Below, piece by piece: positions 43,601-51,862 of a stretch of DNA of 64,000 nt; the stretch's first letter is position 1, and the number at the start of each line of letters is the position of its first letter. Source of the stretch: Verrucomicrobiaceae bacterium. GTDB lineage: Bacteria > Verrucomicrobiota > Verrucomicrobiia > Verrucomicrobiales > Verrucomicrobiaceae. The stretch spans positions 1-64,000 of the forward strand of contig CANGYJ010000017.1 of NCBI GenBank assembly GCA_947458455.1, read 5' to 3'. Both the position numbers and the translations under genes were made by a program. The notes below the pieces were generated by a model that was not told where the DNA came from, did no database searches, and worked only from the letters and a program-made list of their open reading frames with translations.

Positions 43601-44152
43601 AGCGCGGAAGCCGCAGGATCGTAGGCCGGATGTGTTCGGCGCAATGCACAGCGCCGACACTCATAGTAACCTTCGCCGAACTATCCGACTGGTTTGTGGG
43701 CGTTGGAGTTAGCCATGTCCATCGAAACCGGATAGTTTGGCGAAGAATGTCGGAGATGCTGCCACCCCCTTTCCGCCAAACAAATCCGGCCTACGTCCTG
43801 GCCGCCGAGCCGCAGGCTCGAAAGACAATAGCCGGTGGTGAAGTTCGCGAAGCGAACGAGAACCACTGGAAACCGCCACCCCCTCCACGTTTCTCATTCA
43901 CCGCGCCCTGGAAAGGCGCGAGAAGCCAACGTCAACCCAGCGCATCCGATCTAGCCAAATCGTCCCCTTCTCGCGCCCTTCCAGGGCACTCCCCTGATTC
44001 GTTGATCGTTTCTCGTACTCGATCCGGTGGTTCTCGCTCGCCAAGCCTCGCTTCACCACCGGCTAATCTCTCGCGAGCCTCCGGCTCGACTCTGAAAAAC
44101 CTCCGCGCCCTTCCAATCTCTGCGGTGCTCCTGCTTGGCCCCACCCGGCAAT
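43601..44152. repeat. 552-bp nested inverted-repeat region
   Basis: No gene. Element A has arms GTAGGCCGGAT (43621-43631) and ATCCGGCCTAC (43784-43794), with inner CTTCGCCGAACTATCCG (43671-43687) mirrored at 43729-43745 and a small TCGGCGC/GCGCCGA hairpin (about 43635-43657). Element B has AGCCGGTGGTGAAG (43830-43843) mirrored exactly at 44051-44064, CGAACGAGAACCAC (about 43853-43866) mirrored at 44026-44040, and a central GCGCGAGAAG (43915-43924) mirrored by CTTCTCGCGC (43968-43977). Both are long hairpin elements without a transposase. Confidence 0.8.
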
Positions 44153-44812
44153 TCATCGCGTGAAAGAGTCCATGCGCTGCGTTTGATCAAAGCGAGGAAG
44201 CAGGTCGTGATCGTGGGTGACGACGACGAGGGTGCTTTGACGAGTCCTGGCATCTTCGATCAGCAGATCGGTCACGACTTGAGTGCGGACGGGATCGAGC
44301 GAGGCGGTGGGCTCGTCCGCAAAGAGAAACCTCGGTTCATGTGCGAGGGCACGAGCGATGGCGGCTCGCTGACGCTCTCCCTGAGAGAGTTGGCTCACGA
44401 GCTTGGTGCGGTGAGGGGCGATTTGCAGGCGTTCGAGCAGCGCGGGAAGATTCGATGAGGCTTTGGCAAGGGTTTCGCGGCTGAACTCATGGGGCAGCAG
44501 GATGTTTTCTTCGACGGTAAGGTAGTCGAGTAAGGCGAAGTCTTGAAACACGAGCCCAATGTGTCGGAGGCGAAAGGCTCGCAGGGCCTCATGAGACATT
44601 TGGGATAGGTTTTGACCTTCCAGCTCCACGATGCCGCTCGATGGAGCGAGCAGGCCGGTCATCAGGCGCAGCAGCGTGGTCTTCCCGCCGCCGCTGGCTC
44701 CAGCAAGAGCGAGCGTGGCACCCGCAGCGACCTTCAATTCCGACACCGCGAGTCGAAAAGCATCTCCCGGATAGGCGAAAGCGAGATCGCGGATGGTGAG
44801 TGCGTGCTTCAT
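44153..44812 (-). CDS. LolD-like ABC transporter ATPase
   Basis: A 219-residue ABC ATPase. The Walker A is GASGGGKTTL (about 37-46), the signature is LSQGERQRAAIARAL (about 140-154) and the Walker B is RFLFADEPTASLD. It belongs to the MacB/LolD class. The stop region lies at the junction with the inverted-repeat tract. It begins 10 bp after the stop of the upstream permease gene. With the two permeases it forms a complete LolCDE-like exporter, which in Gram-negatives extracts outer-membrane lipoproteins. Confidence 0.9.
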   Translation of the reverse strand: MKHALTIRDLAFAYPGDAFRLAVSELKVAAGATLALAGASGGGKTTLLRLMTGLLAPSSGIVELEGQNLSQMSHEALRAFRLRHIGLVFQDFALLDYLTVEENILLPHEFSRETLAKASSNLPALLERLQIAPHRTKLVSQLSQGERQRAAIARALAHEPRFLFADEPTASLDPVRTQVVTDLLIEDARTRQSTLVVVTHDHDLLPRFDQTQRMDSFTR

Positions 44813-44822
44813 GACGATTCAT

Positions 44823-46133
44823 TTAATCCCGCAGCGCCACGGCCGGATCGACGCGGGCAGCGAAGAAGGAGGGGATGACAGCGGCGAGCAGGCAGAGGAA
44901 GACGGCGATGGAGCAGATGATGCTCAAATCGGCGAGATCGGTATGGGCAGGGATCTCGGAGAGGAAATAGATATCCTGCGGGAAGAGGTCGAGATCGAAG
45001 GCGCTGGCCATCCATTCGCGGAAGGCATTCCGCACCGATAGAACAGCGAAGCCTCCGAGGATGCCGCCGATGACGCCGATGACGGCGACGAAGCCTGCCT
45101 GAGCGACAAAGATGGTGATGATCTGCCAGGCGCGGGTGCCGAGGGCGGTGAGGATGCCGATCTCACGCCGCTTTTTCACGGTGACGGTGATGGTGGTATT
45201 CATCACGCAGATGGCGGCCACGAGCATGATGAAGAGCAGAAGAAAGTACATCATCACCCGCTGGTTCTCGACGGATTGTAGCATGTCCTCATGCTCTTGA
45301 TCCCAAGTCCGCCAGCCCCACTGCGGCGGCAGGGTGCCGTCAATGTAGGCCGTTTCCATGAGCTCGGCGGCAGCATCGGGATCAACGAGCTCGAGTTCGA
45401 TGCCGGTGACCTCGCCATCGAGATCGAAGAACTCCTGGGCGATGTTCAGCGGCACATAGCCACGGGTGCCCGCTGTATCACCGCGGAGGATGCCGACGAG
45501 TTTGAGGTCTTTGGAAAGGATGCTCACGCTATCGAGCTTCTCGGCGCGTTGCTCATCGGCAGCATCTTCGGGGATTTCCCGGACATCGGCGATGAATTGC
45601 CGCACGCTGGCAGAGGCATGCACGACGATGGTATCGCCACGCTTGGCGCCGATGTCGCGGGCCTGCTGATCGGTGAGGATGATATTGTCGTCGTTGAGAT
45701 CGAAAACGCCTTCGGTGAGATGCTTGGCGAGCTTGGTGGCGAGGGCGTTGTCTTGATCCGGGGACAAACCGAGCACGGGCAGGCCTTGCAAGCTGCCTTC
45801 CTTCTCGACGACGACATTGCCCTCGGCCACGGGTGTGGCGGCGAGGAAGCGTTTGTCCTTGGCGAGCTTGTCGCGGAGTTCACGCCAGCCGGTGGCCTGC
45901 GGTGATTCGGGACCGGTTTCGCCGCCGTTGTGCAATCGCATCACGACAACATGCGGCTCAAAGCCGAGCAGCATCTTCCGAAACTCGATCTGCCAGCCCT
46001 TAAAGACGCTCATCACCGTGACGAGCACGCCCACACCGAGCACGACGCCGAGCATCGAGATCACGGTGATGACCGAGATGAAGCTACGCGTGGGGCGCAG
46101 GTAGCGAATGGCGAGGAAGAGAGGAGCGGTCAC
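44823..46133 (-). CDS. LolC/LolE-like ABC transporter permease
   Basis: A 436-residue permease with MacB-type topology. An N-terminal TM (FISVITVISMLGVVLGVGVLVTVMS) is followed by a large periplasmic domain. Three C-terminal TM regions include MMYFLLLFIMLVAAICVMNTTITVT, AQAGFVAVIGVIGGILGGF and LSIICSIAVFLCLLAAVIP. It ends in RVDPAVALRD, the same last residues as the upstream permease, showing that the two are paralogues. It lies between permease 1 and the LolD-like ATPase. Confidence 0.88.
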   Translation of the reverse strand: MTAPLFLAIRYLRPTRSFISVITVISMLGVVLGVGVLVTVMSVFKGWQIEFRKMLLGFEPHVVVMRLHNGGETGPESPQATGWRELRDKLAKDKRFLAATPVAEGNVVVEKEGSLQGLPVLGLSPDQDNALATKLAKHLTEGVFDLNDDNIILTDQQARDIGAKRGDTIVVHASASVRQFIADVREIPEDAADEQRAEKLDSVSILSKDLKLVGILRGDTAGTRGYVPLNIAQEFFDLDGEVTGIELELVDPDAAAELMETAYIDGTLPPQWGWRTWDQEHEDMLQSVENQRVMMYFLLLFIMLVAAICVMNTTITVTVKKRREIGILTALGTRAWQIITIFVAQAGFVAVIGVIGGILGGFAVLSVRNAFREWMASAFDLDLFPQDIYFLSEIPAHTDLADLSIICSIAVFLCLLAAVIPSFFAARVDPAVALRD

Positions 46134-46140
46134 GAAGTGA

Positions 46141-46172
46141 AATGACGAAGGTCGAATGAAGGAATGACGAAT
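46141..46172. repeat. AATGACGAA-type repeat between two permease genes
   Basis: AATGACGAAG (46141-46150) and AATGACGAAT (46163-46172) sit in the 42-bp gap between the two LolC/E-like genes. The spacing does not break the operon. Confidence 0.7.
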
Positions 46173-46175
46173 GGC

Positions 46176-47471
46176 TCAATCCCGCAGCGCCACGGCTGGA
46201 TCGACGCGGGAGGCAAGCCAAGCGGGCGGGACAGCAGCGGCGAGGCAGAGGAGGACGGAGCCACAGGCGGTGTAAGCGATGAACGCGGGATCGATATGGG
46301 CTGGGATGGTGGAGAGGAAGAGATCGGAGTCGCTGGAGCTGCCGCCGGAGAGGGTGGCGATGAGGCCACGAATGTCATTACGATAGCGCAGCACGAGGGC
46401 GCTGAGGCCAAGACCGGTGAGCGTGCCGACGACGCCGACCACGGCGGCCTGAGAGACGAAGATTTGAATGATCTGCCCCTGCCGAGCACCGAGCGCGGCG
46501 AGCACGCCGATCTCGCGTCGCTTCTGGGTGGTAACGGTGATAGTGGTGTTCATCACGGCAAAGGCCGCCACGAGACCGATGATGCCGATGATGAAGAACA
46601 TCATGAAGCGCTCGTTGCTCATTGCGGCGAGTCGTCCATCACCCTCGTCCGTCCATAGCACGACTTTCCATCCGGCGGGGATGATGTTCTGCTCTTCGAG
46701 GCGCTTCTTGAGCGCTTTGATATCGTTCGGATTCGTTGTCTCGGCCATGATGCCGGTGAGTTTTTCTCCGAGTCCAAAGATTTGCTGAGCAGTGGCCAGC
46801 GTGGTGTAGGCGAAGTAACCGGCGGTCTCGACGCGGGTGTAGCCGAGGAGCTTCGCCTCGGTCGGACGGAGTTTGATGAGCTTGAAGGCCTCGTGACGCT
46901 TCTTTTCATCGGAAATATCCGAAGCCACGCGAAAGCGATTTACAGCGCTGGTGACGCTCGATGAGGCATAAACAGCCAGTGAATCGCCGGGACGTGCGTC
47001 GATCTCGGCAGCGGTGTAATCGCTCGTGACGATGCCGCCATCGGAAAGGTCCATGGTGCCATCAAGGCGGTGCTTGGATACTTTGGCCATGTAGGAGGCA
47101 GCGGAATCTACTGGGAGGCCAAAGAGCACGGTGGCGGATTGATTCCCTTCATGCTCGACGAAGAACATGCCACCGGCGTAGCTCATCGCGGACTGGATGC
47201 CCGCCTGCGGGCGCAGCTTGGCGAGCGTCGCTTCGACGATTGAAGGTTCGGCAGGCTTGCCATCGGCTGGCTTCAAAATCAGGTGCGGCTGGTAGCCGAT
47301 GAGCGCCTGGCGGAACTCGCCCTCAAAACCCTTCATCACCGCATTCACGACGATCATCATGAGCACGCCCACCGCCACGCCAAGGATCGAGATCACCGTG
47401 ATGACGGAGACAAAGGACCGCTTCGCACGAAGATAACGGCGGGCAAGAAAGGAGACGGCGCTGACAGACAT
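46176..47471 (-). CDS. LolC/LolE-like ABC transporter permease
   Basis: A 431-residue permease. The ATG at 47471 gives MSVSAVSFLARRYLRAKRSF, with the first TM VISILGVAVGVLMMIVVNAV. The periplasmic domain spans about residues 50-270. The rest is TM-rich (FIIGIIGLVAAFAVMNTTITVT, VSQAAVVGVVGTLTGLGLSALVL, FIAYTACGSVLLCLAAAVPPAW). It ends RVDPAVALRD. The three genes lie in one direction: this permease, the second permease, then the ATPase. Confidence 0.88.
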   Translation of the reverse strand: MSVSAVSFLARRYLRAKRSFVSVITVISILGVAVGVLMMIVVNAVMKGFEGEFRQALIGYQPHLILKPADGKPAEPSIVEATLAKLRPQAGIQSAMSYAGGMFFVEHEGNQSATVLFGLPVDSAASYMAKVSKHRLDGTMDLSDGGIVTSDYTAAEIDARPGDSLAVYASSSVTSAVNRFRVASDISDEKKRHEAFKLIKLRPTEAKLLGYTRVETAGYFAYTTLATAQQIFGLGEKLTGIMAETTNPNDIKALKKRLEEQNIIPAGWKVVLWTDEGDGRLAAMSNERFMMFFIIGIIGLVAAFAVMNTTITVTTQKRREIGVLAALGARQGQIIQIFVSQAAVVGVVGTLTGLGLSALVLRYRNDIRGLIATLSGGSSSDSDLFLSTIPAHIDPAFIAYTACGSVLLCLAAAVPPAWLASRVDPAVALRD

Positions 47472-47518
47472 GAAAGCACCGAATGAGGCGCGAGGCAGGC
47501 CCCGGCGCAAAAGGATTT

Positions 47519-48373
47519 TCACGCCCTCTTTCGAGAACTGAAAAGCCCGTATCGTGGGCTAAAGATGTAGGCGAGCATGAAAAGGCCGCCGAGCACGACG
47601 ATGATGGTGGCGCTGACACTCCAGCCGAGCGGATACGAGAGGAAAAAGGCCGCCACGGAGCCGAGGCCGCCGATGATGCCACCGCCCCAGAAGAGCGTGC
47701 GGGCATTGTTGGTGAGCAGATAGACCGTGGCCGCTGGGGCGACCATCAAACCGACGCTCAAAATGCAGCCGACCGCTTGCAGCGAGGAGATAAGCACGAG
47801 GATCGTGATGCCAAACAAGGCATAGCTGAGCAGCCGCACCGGCACACCGAGGCTCGCGGCGATGTTCGGCTCGAACATGTAGATGAGCAGCGGCCTTTGC
47901 AGCGCGATCAAAGCGAGCACCGCGACGGCGCTGATGCCGAAAGCGATCCACAAATCGCTGTCCGCCATGCCGACGATGCTACCGAAGAGCCATTCATCGA
48001 GCTGCTGACGGATGTCGAGCTTCGTGAGAATGAGCAGACCGCCCGCGAAGGCCGTGGTGTAGAGAATGCCCATCGCGGTATCCTGATCGAGCCGGGAGGT
48101 GCGGGAGAGAAAGAGCGAGCCAAGGCCGACGATCAGTGCGGCAAACACCGCGCCAGCCAGGGCGCTCCACTGCGTCAAACCGGCTACCAGCACCGCCAGC
48201 GCAATGCCGGGCAGCAACGCATGCGAGAGCGTCCCGATCTTCAGCGCCGATTTTTGCAGCACCACAAAGGCGCTCACGAATCCATTCGCGAAGCCGATCA
48301 TCAAACACGCCAGCAACGCCCGCTGAGCGATGGGCTCGGCGAGGCAGTCGGAAAGCGTGGTGGAGAGGATCAT
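47519..48373 (-). CDS. znuB: metal ABC transporter permease (ZnuB/ABC-3 family)
   Basis: A 284-residue permease of the ABC-3 (zinc/manganese) family with about eight hydrophobic segments. Typical features are an early GFANGFVSAFVVLQKSALKIGTLSHALLPGIALAV and LVLISSLQAVGCILSVGLMVAPAATVYLLT. The ATG at 48373 (MILSTTLSDCLAEPIAQRA) is used; the frame extends into the AATGACGAA-type repeat upstream, giving a spurious extension. The product would move Zn2+ (or Mn2+) inward. Confidence 0.9.
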   Translation of the reverse strand: MILSTTLSDCLAEPIAQRALLACLMIGFANGFVSAFVVLQKSALKIGTLSHALLPGIALAVLVAGLTQWSALAGAVFAALIVGLGSLFLSRTSRLDQDTAMGILYTTAFAGGLLILTKLDIRQQLDEWLFGSIVGMADSDLWIAFGISAVAVLALIALQRPLLIYMFEPNIAASLGVPVRLLSYALFGITILVLISSLQAVGCILSVGLMVAPAATVYLLTNNARTLFWGGGIIGGLGSVAAFFLSYPLGWSVSATIIVVLGGLFMLAYIFSPRYGLFSSRKRA

Positions 48374-48410
48374 GGGGGATTTTGGGGCGTGGGGGGAGAG
48401 GCGGAGCGGG

Positions 48411-48537
48411 AAATGACGAATGATGAATTCAGAATGGCGAATGAATGACGAAGCACGAAGGCCGAAGAGGCGTTCGCGAGCATTCATCATTCGGAGTTGG
48501 GGCTTCGTTCGTCATTTGGCATTCTGATTTTGTCATT
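48411..48537. repeat. AATGACGAA-type inverted repeat between znuC and znuB
   Basis: The left part has AATGACGAATGATGAATTC (48412-48430) and AATGACGAAG (about 48444-48453). The right part has CATTCATCATTC (48481-48492) and a TTCGTTCGTCATTTGG stretch (about 48504-48518), with a final TTTGTCATTTG. The TGA stop of the ATPase gene (48533-48535 on the plus strand as TCA) lies in this repeat, so the ATPase's C-terminus may have been set by it. Confidence 0.7.
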
Positions 48538-49336
48538 TGTCGCCGTAGGCCTTCGCGATGGTCTCGGCGTTAAACGCTTCCTTCATCGTCCCGAAGGCGA
48601 GTTGCGTTCTTTTGATCAAAAGGAGCTCGTCGAAGATGTCCGGGGCAGTCTGGAGATCGTGATGGCTGGCGATGAGGAGGCGGCCTTCGTGGGTAAGTTC
48701 GCGGAAGAGTTTGGCGAGGCTGTCCTGGGCGGGTTTGTCGAGGCCGGTGAAGGGCTCGTCGAGCAGGAGGACGTGGGCTTCTTGCGCCAGGGCACGGGCG
48801 ATGAAGGTTCGCTGCTGCTGGCCGCCGCTCAGAGCGCTGATTTGGCGGTCCTGGAGGTCGAGCAGTTTCATCGCGGAGAGCGCACGTTCAACGATTTCGG
48901 CGTCGTGGCGGGAAAACGAACGCCACCAGCCGAGGTTCGGGTAGCGGCCCATCTCGACGAGGCCGCGCACGGTGATGGGGAAGTTCCAATCGATGTCGCC
49001 ACGCTGCGGCAGGTAGGCGATCTCATGGCTGCTGCGGGTGAGCGGCTTGCCACGCCAGAGAATACTGCCGCTATCCGCCCGGATGAGACCAGCGAGGGAT
49101 TTTAATAAGGTGCTCTTCCCGGCTCCATTCGGGCCGATGAGGGCGATGCTGCGGCCGCATTCGGTGGAGAAACCAATGCCATCCAGGGCGAGCACCTCGC
49201 GGTAGGTGACGCGAAGGTTCGAGACCTCCAGCTTGTGATGATGCGTGGAGGCATCGCCACCGCCGCCCCAGCAGACGTGGCCGTCCGCATGTGTGTGCCC
49301 GCAGGCGCTGTGGTCATGGTCGTGCGTGGTTACCAT
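48533..49336 (-). CDS. znuC: metal ABC transporter ATPase with His-rich N-terminus
   Basis: A 267-residue ATPase for the zinc importer. The Walker A is GPNGAGKSTL (about 69-78), the signature is LSGGQQQRTFIARAL and the Walker B is LLLDEPFTGLD. The first 34 residues are an unusual His/Cys-rich extension (HDHDHSACGHTHADGH, then a Gly tract and HHH), which could bind or sense metal. It overlaps the preceding 140-aa gene by 7 bp, so translation is likely coupled. Confidence 0.92.
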   Translation of the reverse strand: MVTTHDHDHSACGHTHADGHVCWGGGGDASTHHHKLEVSNLRVTYREVLALDGIGFSTECGRSIALIGPNGAGKSTLLKSLAGLIRADSGSILWRGKPLTRSSHEIAYLPQRGDIDWNFPITVRGLVEMGRYPNLGWWRSFSRHDAEIVERALSAMKLLDLQDRQISALSGGQQQRTFIARALAQEAHVLLLDEPFTGLDKPAQDSLAKLFRELTHEGRLLIASHHDLQTAPDIFDELLLIKRTQLAFGTMKEAFNAETIAKAYGDK

Positions 49337-49752
49337 TGGAAGTGATAGACCTCGTTGAGACTGCCTGCGGCAGACCAGTTGGTTTCACGTTTCGTATCCT
49401 GACCATCGGGTTCGATCTCAATGGTCAGCGCCTGATCGGGGGCACCGTAAGCCCAATCGGCGGCGACGAGCAGATCGAGGCTCAATGGGAGCGTGGCTTC
49501 GAATTCGACCGCGTTGTCCATCCAGTCGCCTTTTTCGAGCAACTCACGCTCACCGAGCTTCACGCTGAGCTTTTCGGGCTTGTGGACGAAACGCACGCGA
49601 ACAAGCGATTTGGCCTCCTTCGGCTTCGTGGTGCCTCTCGCGGCCTTCGGCGGCTCCACGGGGGCGTTGCCAGTCAAATAGGCCAGCGGGATCGCCAGCA
49701 CGACGAAGGTGATGACGAGCACAAAGAGCTGAATGGGCGGCGAACCTCGCAT
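49330..49752 (-). CDS. membrane-anchored protein in zinc ABC operon
   Basis: A 140-residue protein of unknown function. A TM/signal anchor (IQLFVLVITFVVLAIPLAYLTG, residues 8-29) is followed by a basic linker (PKAARGTTKPKEAKS) and a beta-rich periplasmic domain (RVRFVHKPEKLSVKLGERELLEK). There are no His or Cys clusters, so metal chelation is not obvious. It sits between the substrate-binding and ATPase genes, with its start 6 bp after the binding protein's stop, so it is likely part of the importer's operon. Confidence 0.7.
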   Translation of the reverse strand: MRGSPPIQLFVLVITFVVLAIPLAYLTGNAPVEPPKAARGTTKPKEAKSLVRVRFVHKPEKLSVKLGERELLEKGDWMDNAVEFEATLPLSLDLLVAADWAYGAPDQALTIEIEPDGQDTKRETNWSAAGSLNEVYHFQW

Positions 49753-49758
49753 GGCGGC

Positions 49759-50646
49759 TTATTTCTGCGTGCCGAGCGCCGCCACGATGGCGCGGACGTT
49801 GTGGGCGATCATCGTTTCAAAGGTGTGCGCATGCTTCGCGGTGCCATCGGCCACGAGCGGATCGCCCATTTTCACGCCGGTGCTGCGCACGATCTCCGCC
49901 AGCACCTTCGGATTGGCCTGATCTTCGGGAAAGGCGGCCTTGATGCCATGCTCGCGAATCGTGGCGATGGAGTCGGTGACGTGCTTCAGACTCGAATCAT
50001 CGCTGCGGGAGACGCCGAGGATCGAGATGGGCTCGAAACCATACTCCTTGCAGAAGTAGCCAAAGGCATTGTGCGCCGTGACGAGCTTGCGATCCGCCCG
50101 GTCGATCTTGGCGATCTCGATCTTTGCCCAGGTTTTGAGTTCGCCGAAGCGCTTGGAAGTGGTTTTGGCATTCGCGGCGTAGGCGGCTTCATTGGCTGGA
50201 TCAGCCTCGGCAAAGACATCGGCCACGATGCGGGCGGCCCGCTGCATATTCTCGGCGCTGTGCCACCAGTGCGGGTCAAACTCGCCATGATGATGATCGT
50301 GCCCTTCGCCATGATCGTGATCGCAGGCGTAAGGGATGGAGGGCACTTTTTCACCGATCTCGACGAGCTGTACGCCCGTGCCGAGGCTGTCGCGCAGCTT
50401 GTCGAGGTAGGTTTCGAGGCCCTTGCCGGAGGCAAGGATCAATTTCGAGCCGCGCATGGCCGCGATGTCCTTCGTGGCAGGCTCGAAGTGATGGATGTCA
50501 CCACCCGGCTTGAGGATTTCGACGACTTCCACGTTTGCGCCCCCCACTTGACGTGCCAAATCAGCCACGATGGGATGCAGCGAGGCCACCTTCATGGCCG
50601 CGAGAGCTGGCGAGGCAAGGCAGAGAAGGGCGAGGATGAATTTCAT
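49759..50646 (-). CDS. znuA: zinc ABC transporter substrate-binding protein (ZnuA-like)
   Basis: A 295-residue cluster A-I metal-binding protein. A signal peptide (MKFILALLCLASPALA) leads to the mature domain with VASLHPIVADLARQVGG (first His ligand) and GGDIHHFEPATKDIAAM. A His-rich loop, CDHDHGEGHDHHHGEFDPHWWHS, is typical of zinc rather than manganese carriers. VTAHNAFGYFCKEYG (third His) and FPEDQANPKVLAEIVRSTG complete the site. ATG at 50646. It is the first gene of a run znuA - unknown - znuC - znuB. Confidence 0.93.
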   Translation of the reverse strand: MKFILALLCLASPALAAMKVASLHPIVADLARQVGGANVEVVEILKPGGDIHHFEPATKDIAAMRGSKLILASGKGLETYLDKLRDSLGTGVQLVEIGEKVPSIPYACDHDHGEGHDHHHGEFDPHWWHSAENMQRAARIVADVFAEADPANEAAYAANAKTTSKRFGELKTWAKIEIAKIDRADRKLVTAHNAFGYFCKEYGFEPISILGVSRSDDSSLKHVTDSIATIREHGIKAAFPEDQANPKVLAEIVRSTGVKMGDPLVADGTAKHAHTFETMIAHNVRAIVAALGTQK

Positions 50647-50649
50647 GCA

Positions 50650-50666
50650 AGTAAGTAGCACTTACT
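50650..50666 (-). promoter_or_regulatory. 17-bp metal-operator-like palindrome at znuA start
   Basis: AGTAAGT-agc-ACTTACT is a perfect dyad ending 3 bp before the znuA ATG. It would cover the ribosome binding site or a promoter very near the start. It is a candidate Zur/DtxR-type operator, judging by its position in a metal-uptake operon. Confidence 0.6.
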
Positions 50667-50823
50667 AACTGCCTGCACAACGCCGTTCTTGCCATTCACC
50701 TCGCTTGCTTGATCGACTGAGACACTGGCACGGCGGCAGCTCACGAAATTCTGGACAGCTCCCCTGCCCTGTCGCATGGATTCGCCGCTGTTTCGTAATA
50801 TCGACAAACCCCGACCTTTCCGC

Positions 50824-51432
50824 ATGTTTTCCAAGGTGATCCGCCTGTTCATTCCCGCCATCGCTCTGACCTTGGCCGCCTGCTCCTCAGTCGGTGGTGG
50901 CCATCGTGGGCAGACGCAGTATTTGGAGGCCTTTGCGCCTCAGAGCGTGCCACATTCCTCTCTTTACGATGCGGATCAGGTGACCTACTGGGATGGAGAT
51001 GGCATGTCCGGTGCCCCGAGTATCACCATCGACCTCGGTGACCAGAAGGCTTACTTTTACAAAGGCGGCCAGCTCGCCGGGGTGAGTGCTCTTTCCACGG
51101 GCGATGAGAAGCACCCCACGAAGACGGGTAACTTCAAAATCATCCAGAAGGACCAGTGGCATAAATCCAACCTGTATGGCGACTTCGTGGATGGGGCGGG
51201 CAATGTCGTGGTGGCAAACATCGACGTCATGAAGGATAAGCCACCTGCGGGTACTCGTTTTGAAGGATCCAAGATGCATCACTTCATGCGATTCACGGGC
51301 GGTATCGGCATGCATGAGGGCTTCCTGCCGGGCTATCCGGCCTCTCATGGCTGCGTACGTATGCCCGGCCACATGGCTGCCACTTTCTACAACAATGTGA
51401 GCATGGGCACGCCTGTCACAGTAAAGCCCTGA
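50824..51432 (+). CDS. L,D-transpeptidase (YkuD) lipoprotein
   Basis: A 202-residue lipoprotein. The signal MFSKVIRLFIPAIALTLAAC ends at the lipobox Cys20. The YkuD catalytic motif is YPASHGCVRM, with the nucleophilic Cys177 and nearby His in HEGFLPGYPASHG. IDLGDQKAYFYKGGQLAGVSALSTG opens the domain. L,D-transpeptidases form 3-3 peptidoglycan crosslinks or attach proteins to murein. ATG at 50824 is preferred to an upstream ATG at 50776 because it begins the lipoprotein signal. It is divergent from znuA. Confidence 0.9.
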   Translation: MFSKVIRLFIPAIALTLAACSSVGGGHRGQTQYLEAFAPQSVPHSSLYDADQVTYWDGDGMSGAPSITIDLGDQKAYFYKGGQLAGVSALSTGDEKHPTKTGNFKIIQKDQWHKSNLYGDFVDGAGNVVVANIDVMKDKPPAGTRFEGSKMHHFMRFTGGIGMHEGFLPGYPASHGCVRMPGHMAATFYNNVSMGTPVTVKP

Positions 51433-51454
51433 TGCAGTCAAACTCCCCGTTGTC

Positions 51455-51796
51455 ATGACAGACCTCCCACTCGAAATCGGCCCCACGGAAGTGAGTTATC
51501 TGATGGGGCGACCCGGAGAACGTGGCTTTCGCCTGATCGACTGCCGGGAGCAGGATGAATGGCATGTCTGCCGCCTGCCCGGTGCCGTACTGGTGCCGAT
51601 GTCACGCATCGATGAGCTCGCCCCCCTGGCCTTCACCAACCAGCAGGAGCATCTCATCGTGTATTGCCATCATGGCATGCGCAGCCAGCGAGTGGCCCAG
51701 TGGCTGCGCTCAAACGGTTTTCCAAACACGCAAAGCATGCGCGGCGGTATCGACGCGTGGTCCGATCTCGTGGACCCCGATATGCCGCGGTATTGA
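51455..51796 (+). CDS. rhodanese-domain protein
   Basis: A 113-residue single rhodanese domain. FRLIDCREQDEWHVCRLPGAVLVPMSRIDEL is the classic N-terminal half. The active-site loop is CHHGMRS with the catalytic Cys71. MRGGIDAWSDLVDPDMPRY ends the domain. Rhodanese-like single-domain proteins carry sulfur from thiosulfate or other donors. It lies 22 bp after the L,D-transpeptidase gene. Confidence 0.92.
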   Translation: MTDLPLEIGPTEVSYLMGRPGERGFRLIDCREQDEWHVCRLPGAVLVPMSRIDELAPLAFTNQQEHLIVYCHHGMRSQRVAQWLRSNGFPNTQSMRGGIDAWSDLVDPDMPRY

Positions 51797-51862
51797 TGCC
51801 GGTCGAATTTGCGGAATAAACTGACGCAGGATTTTGCGAGCACCTGCGTTGTGGCAGCCGTC

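Noticed and set aside
42062-43660. 532-codon ORF on the minus strand opposite the pectate lyase
   Set aside because: Antisense shadow of a gene with clear PL10 motifs; composition is unlike a real protein.
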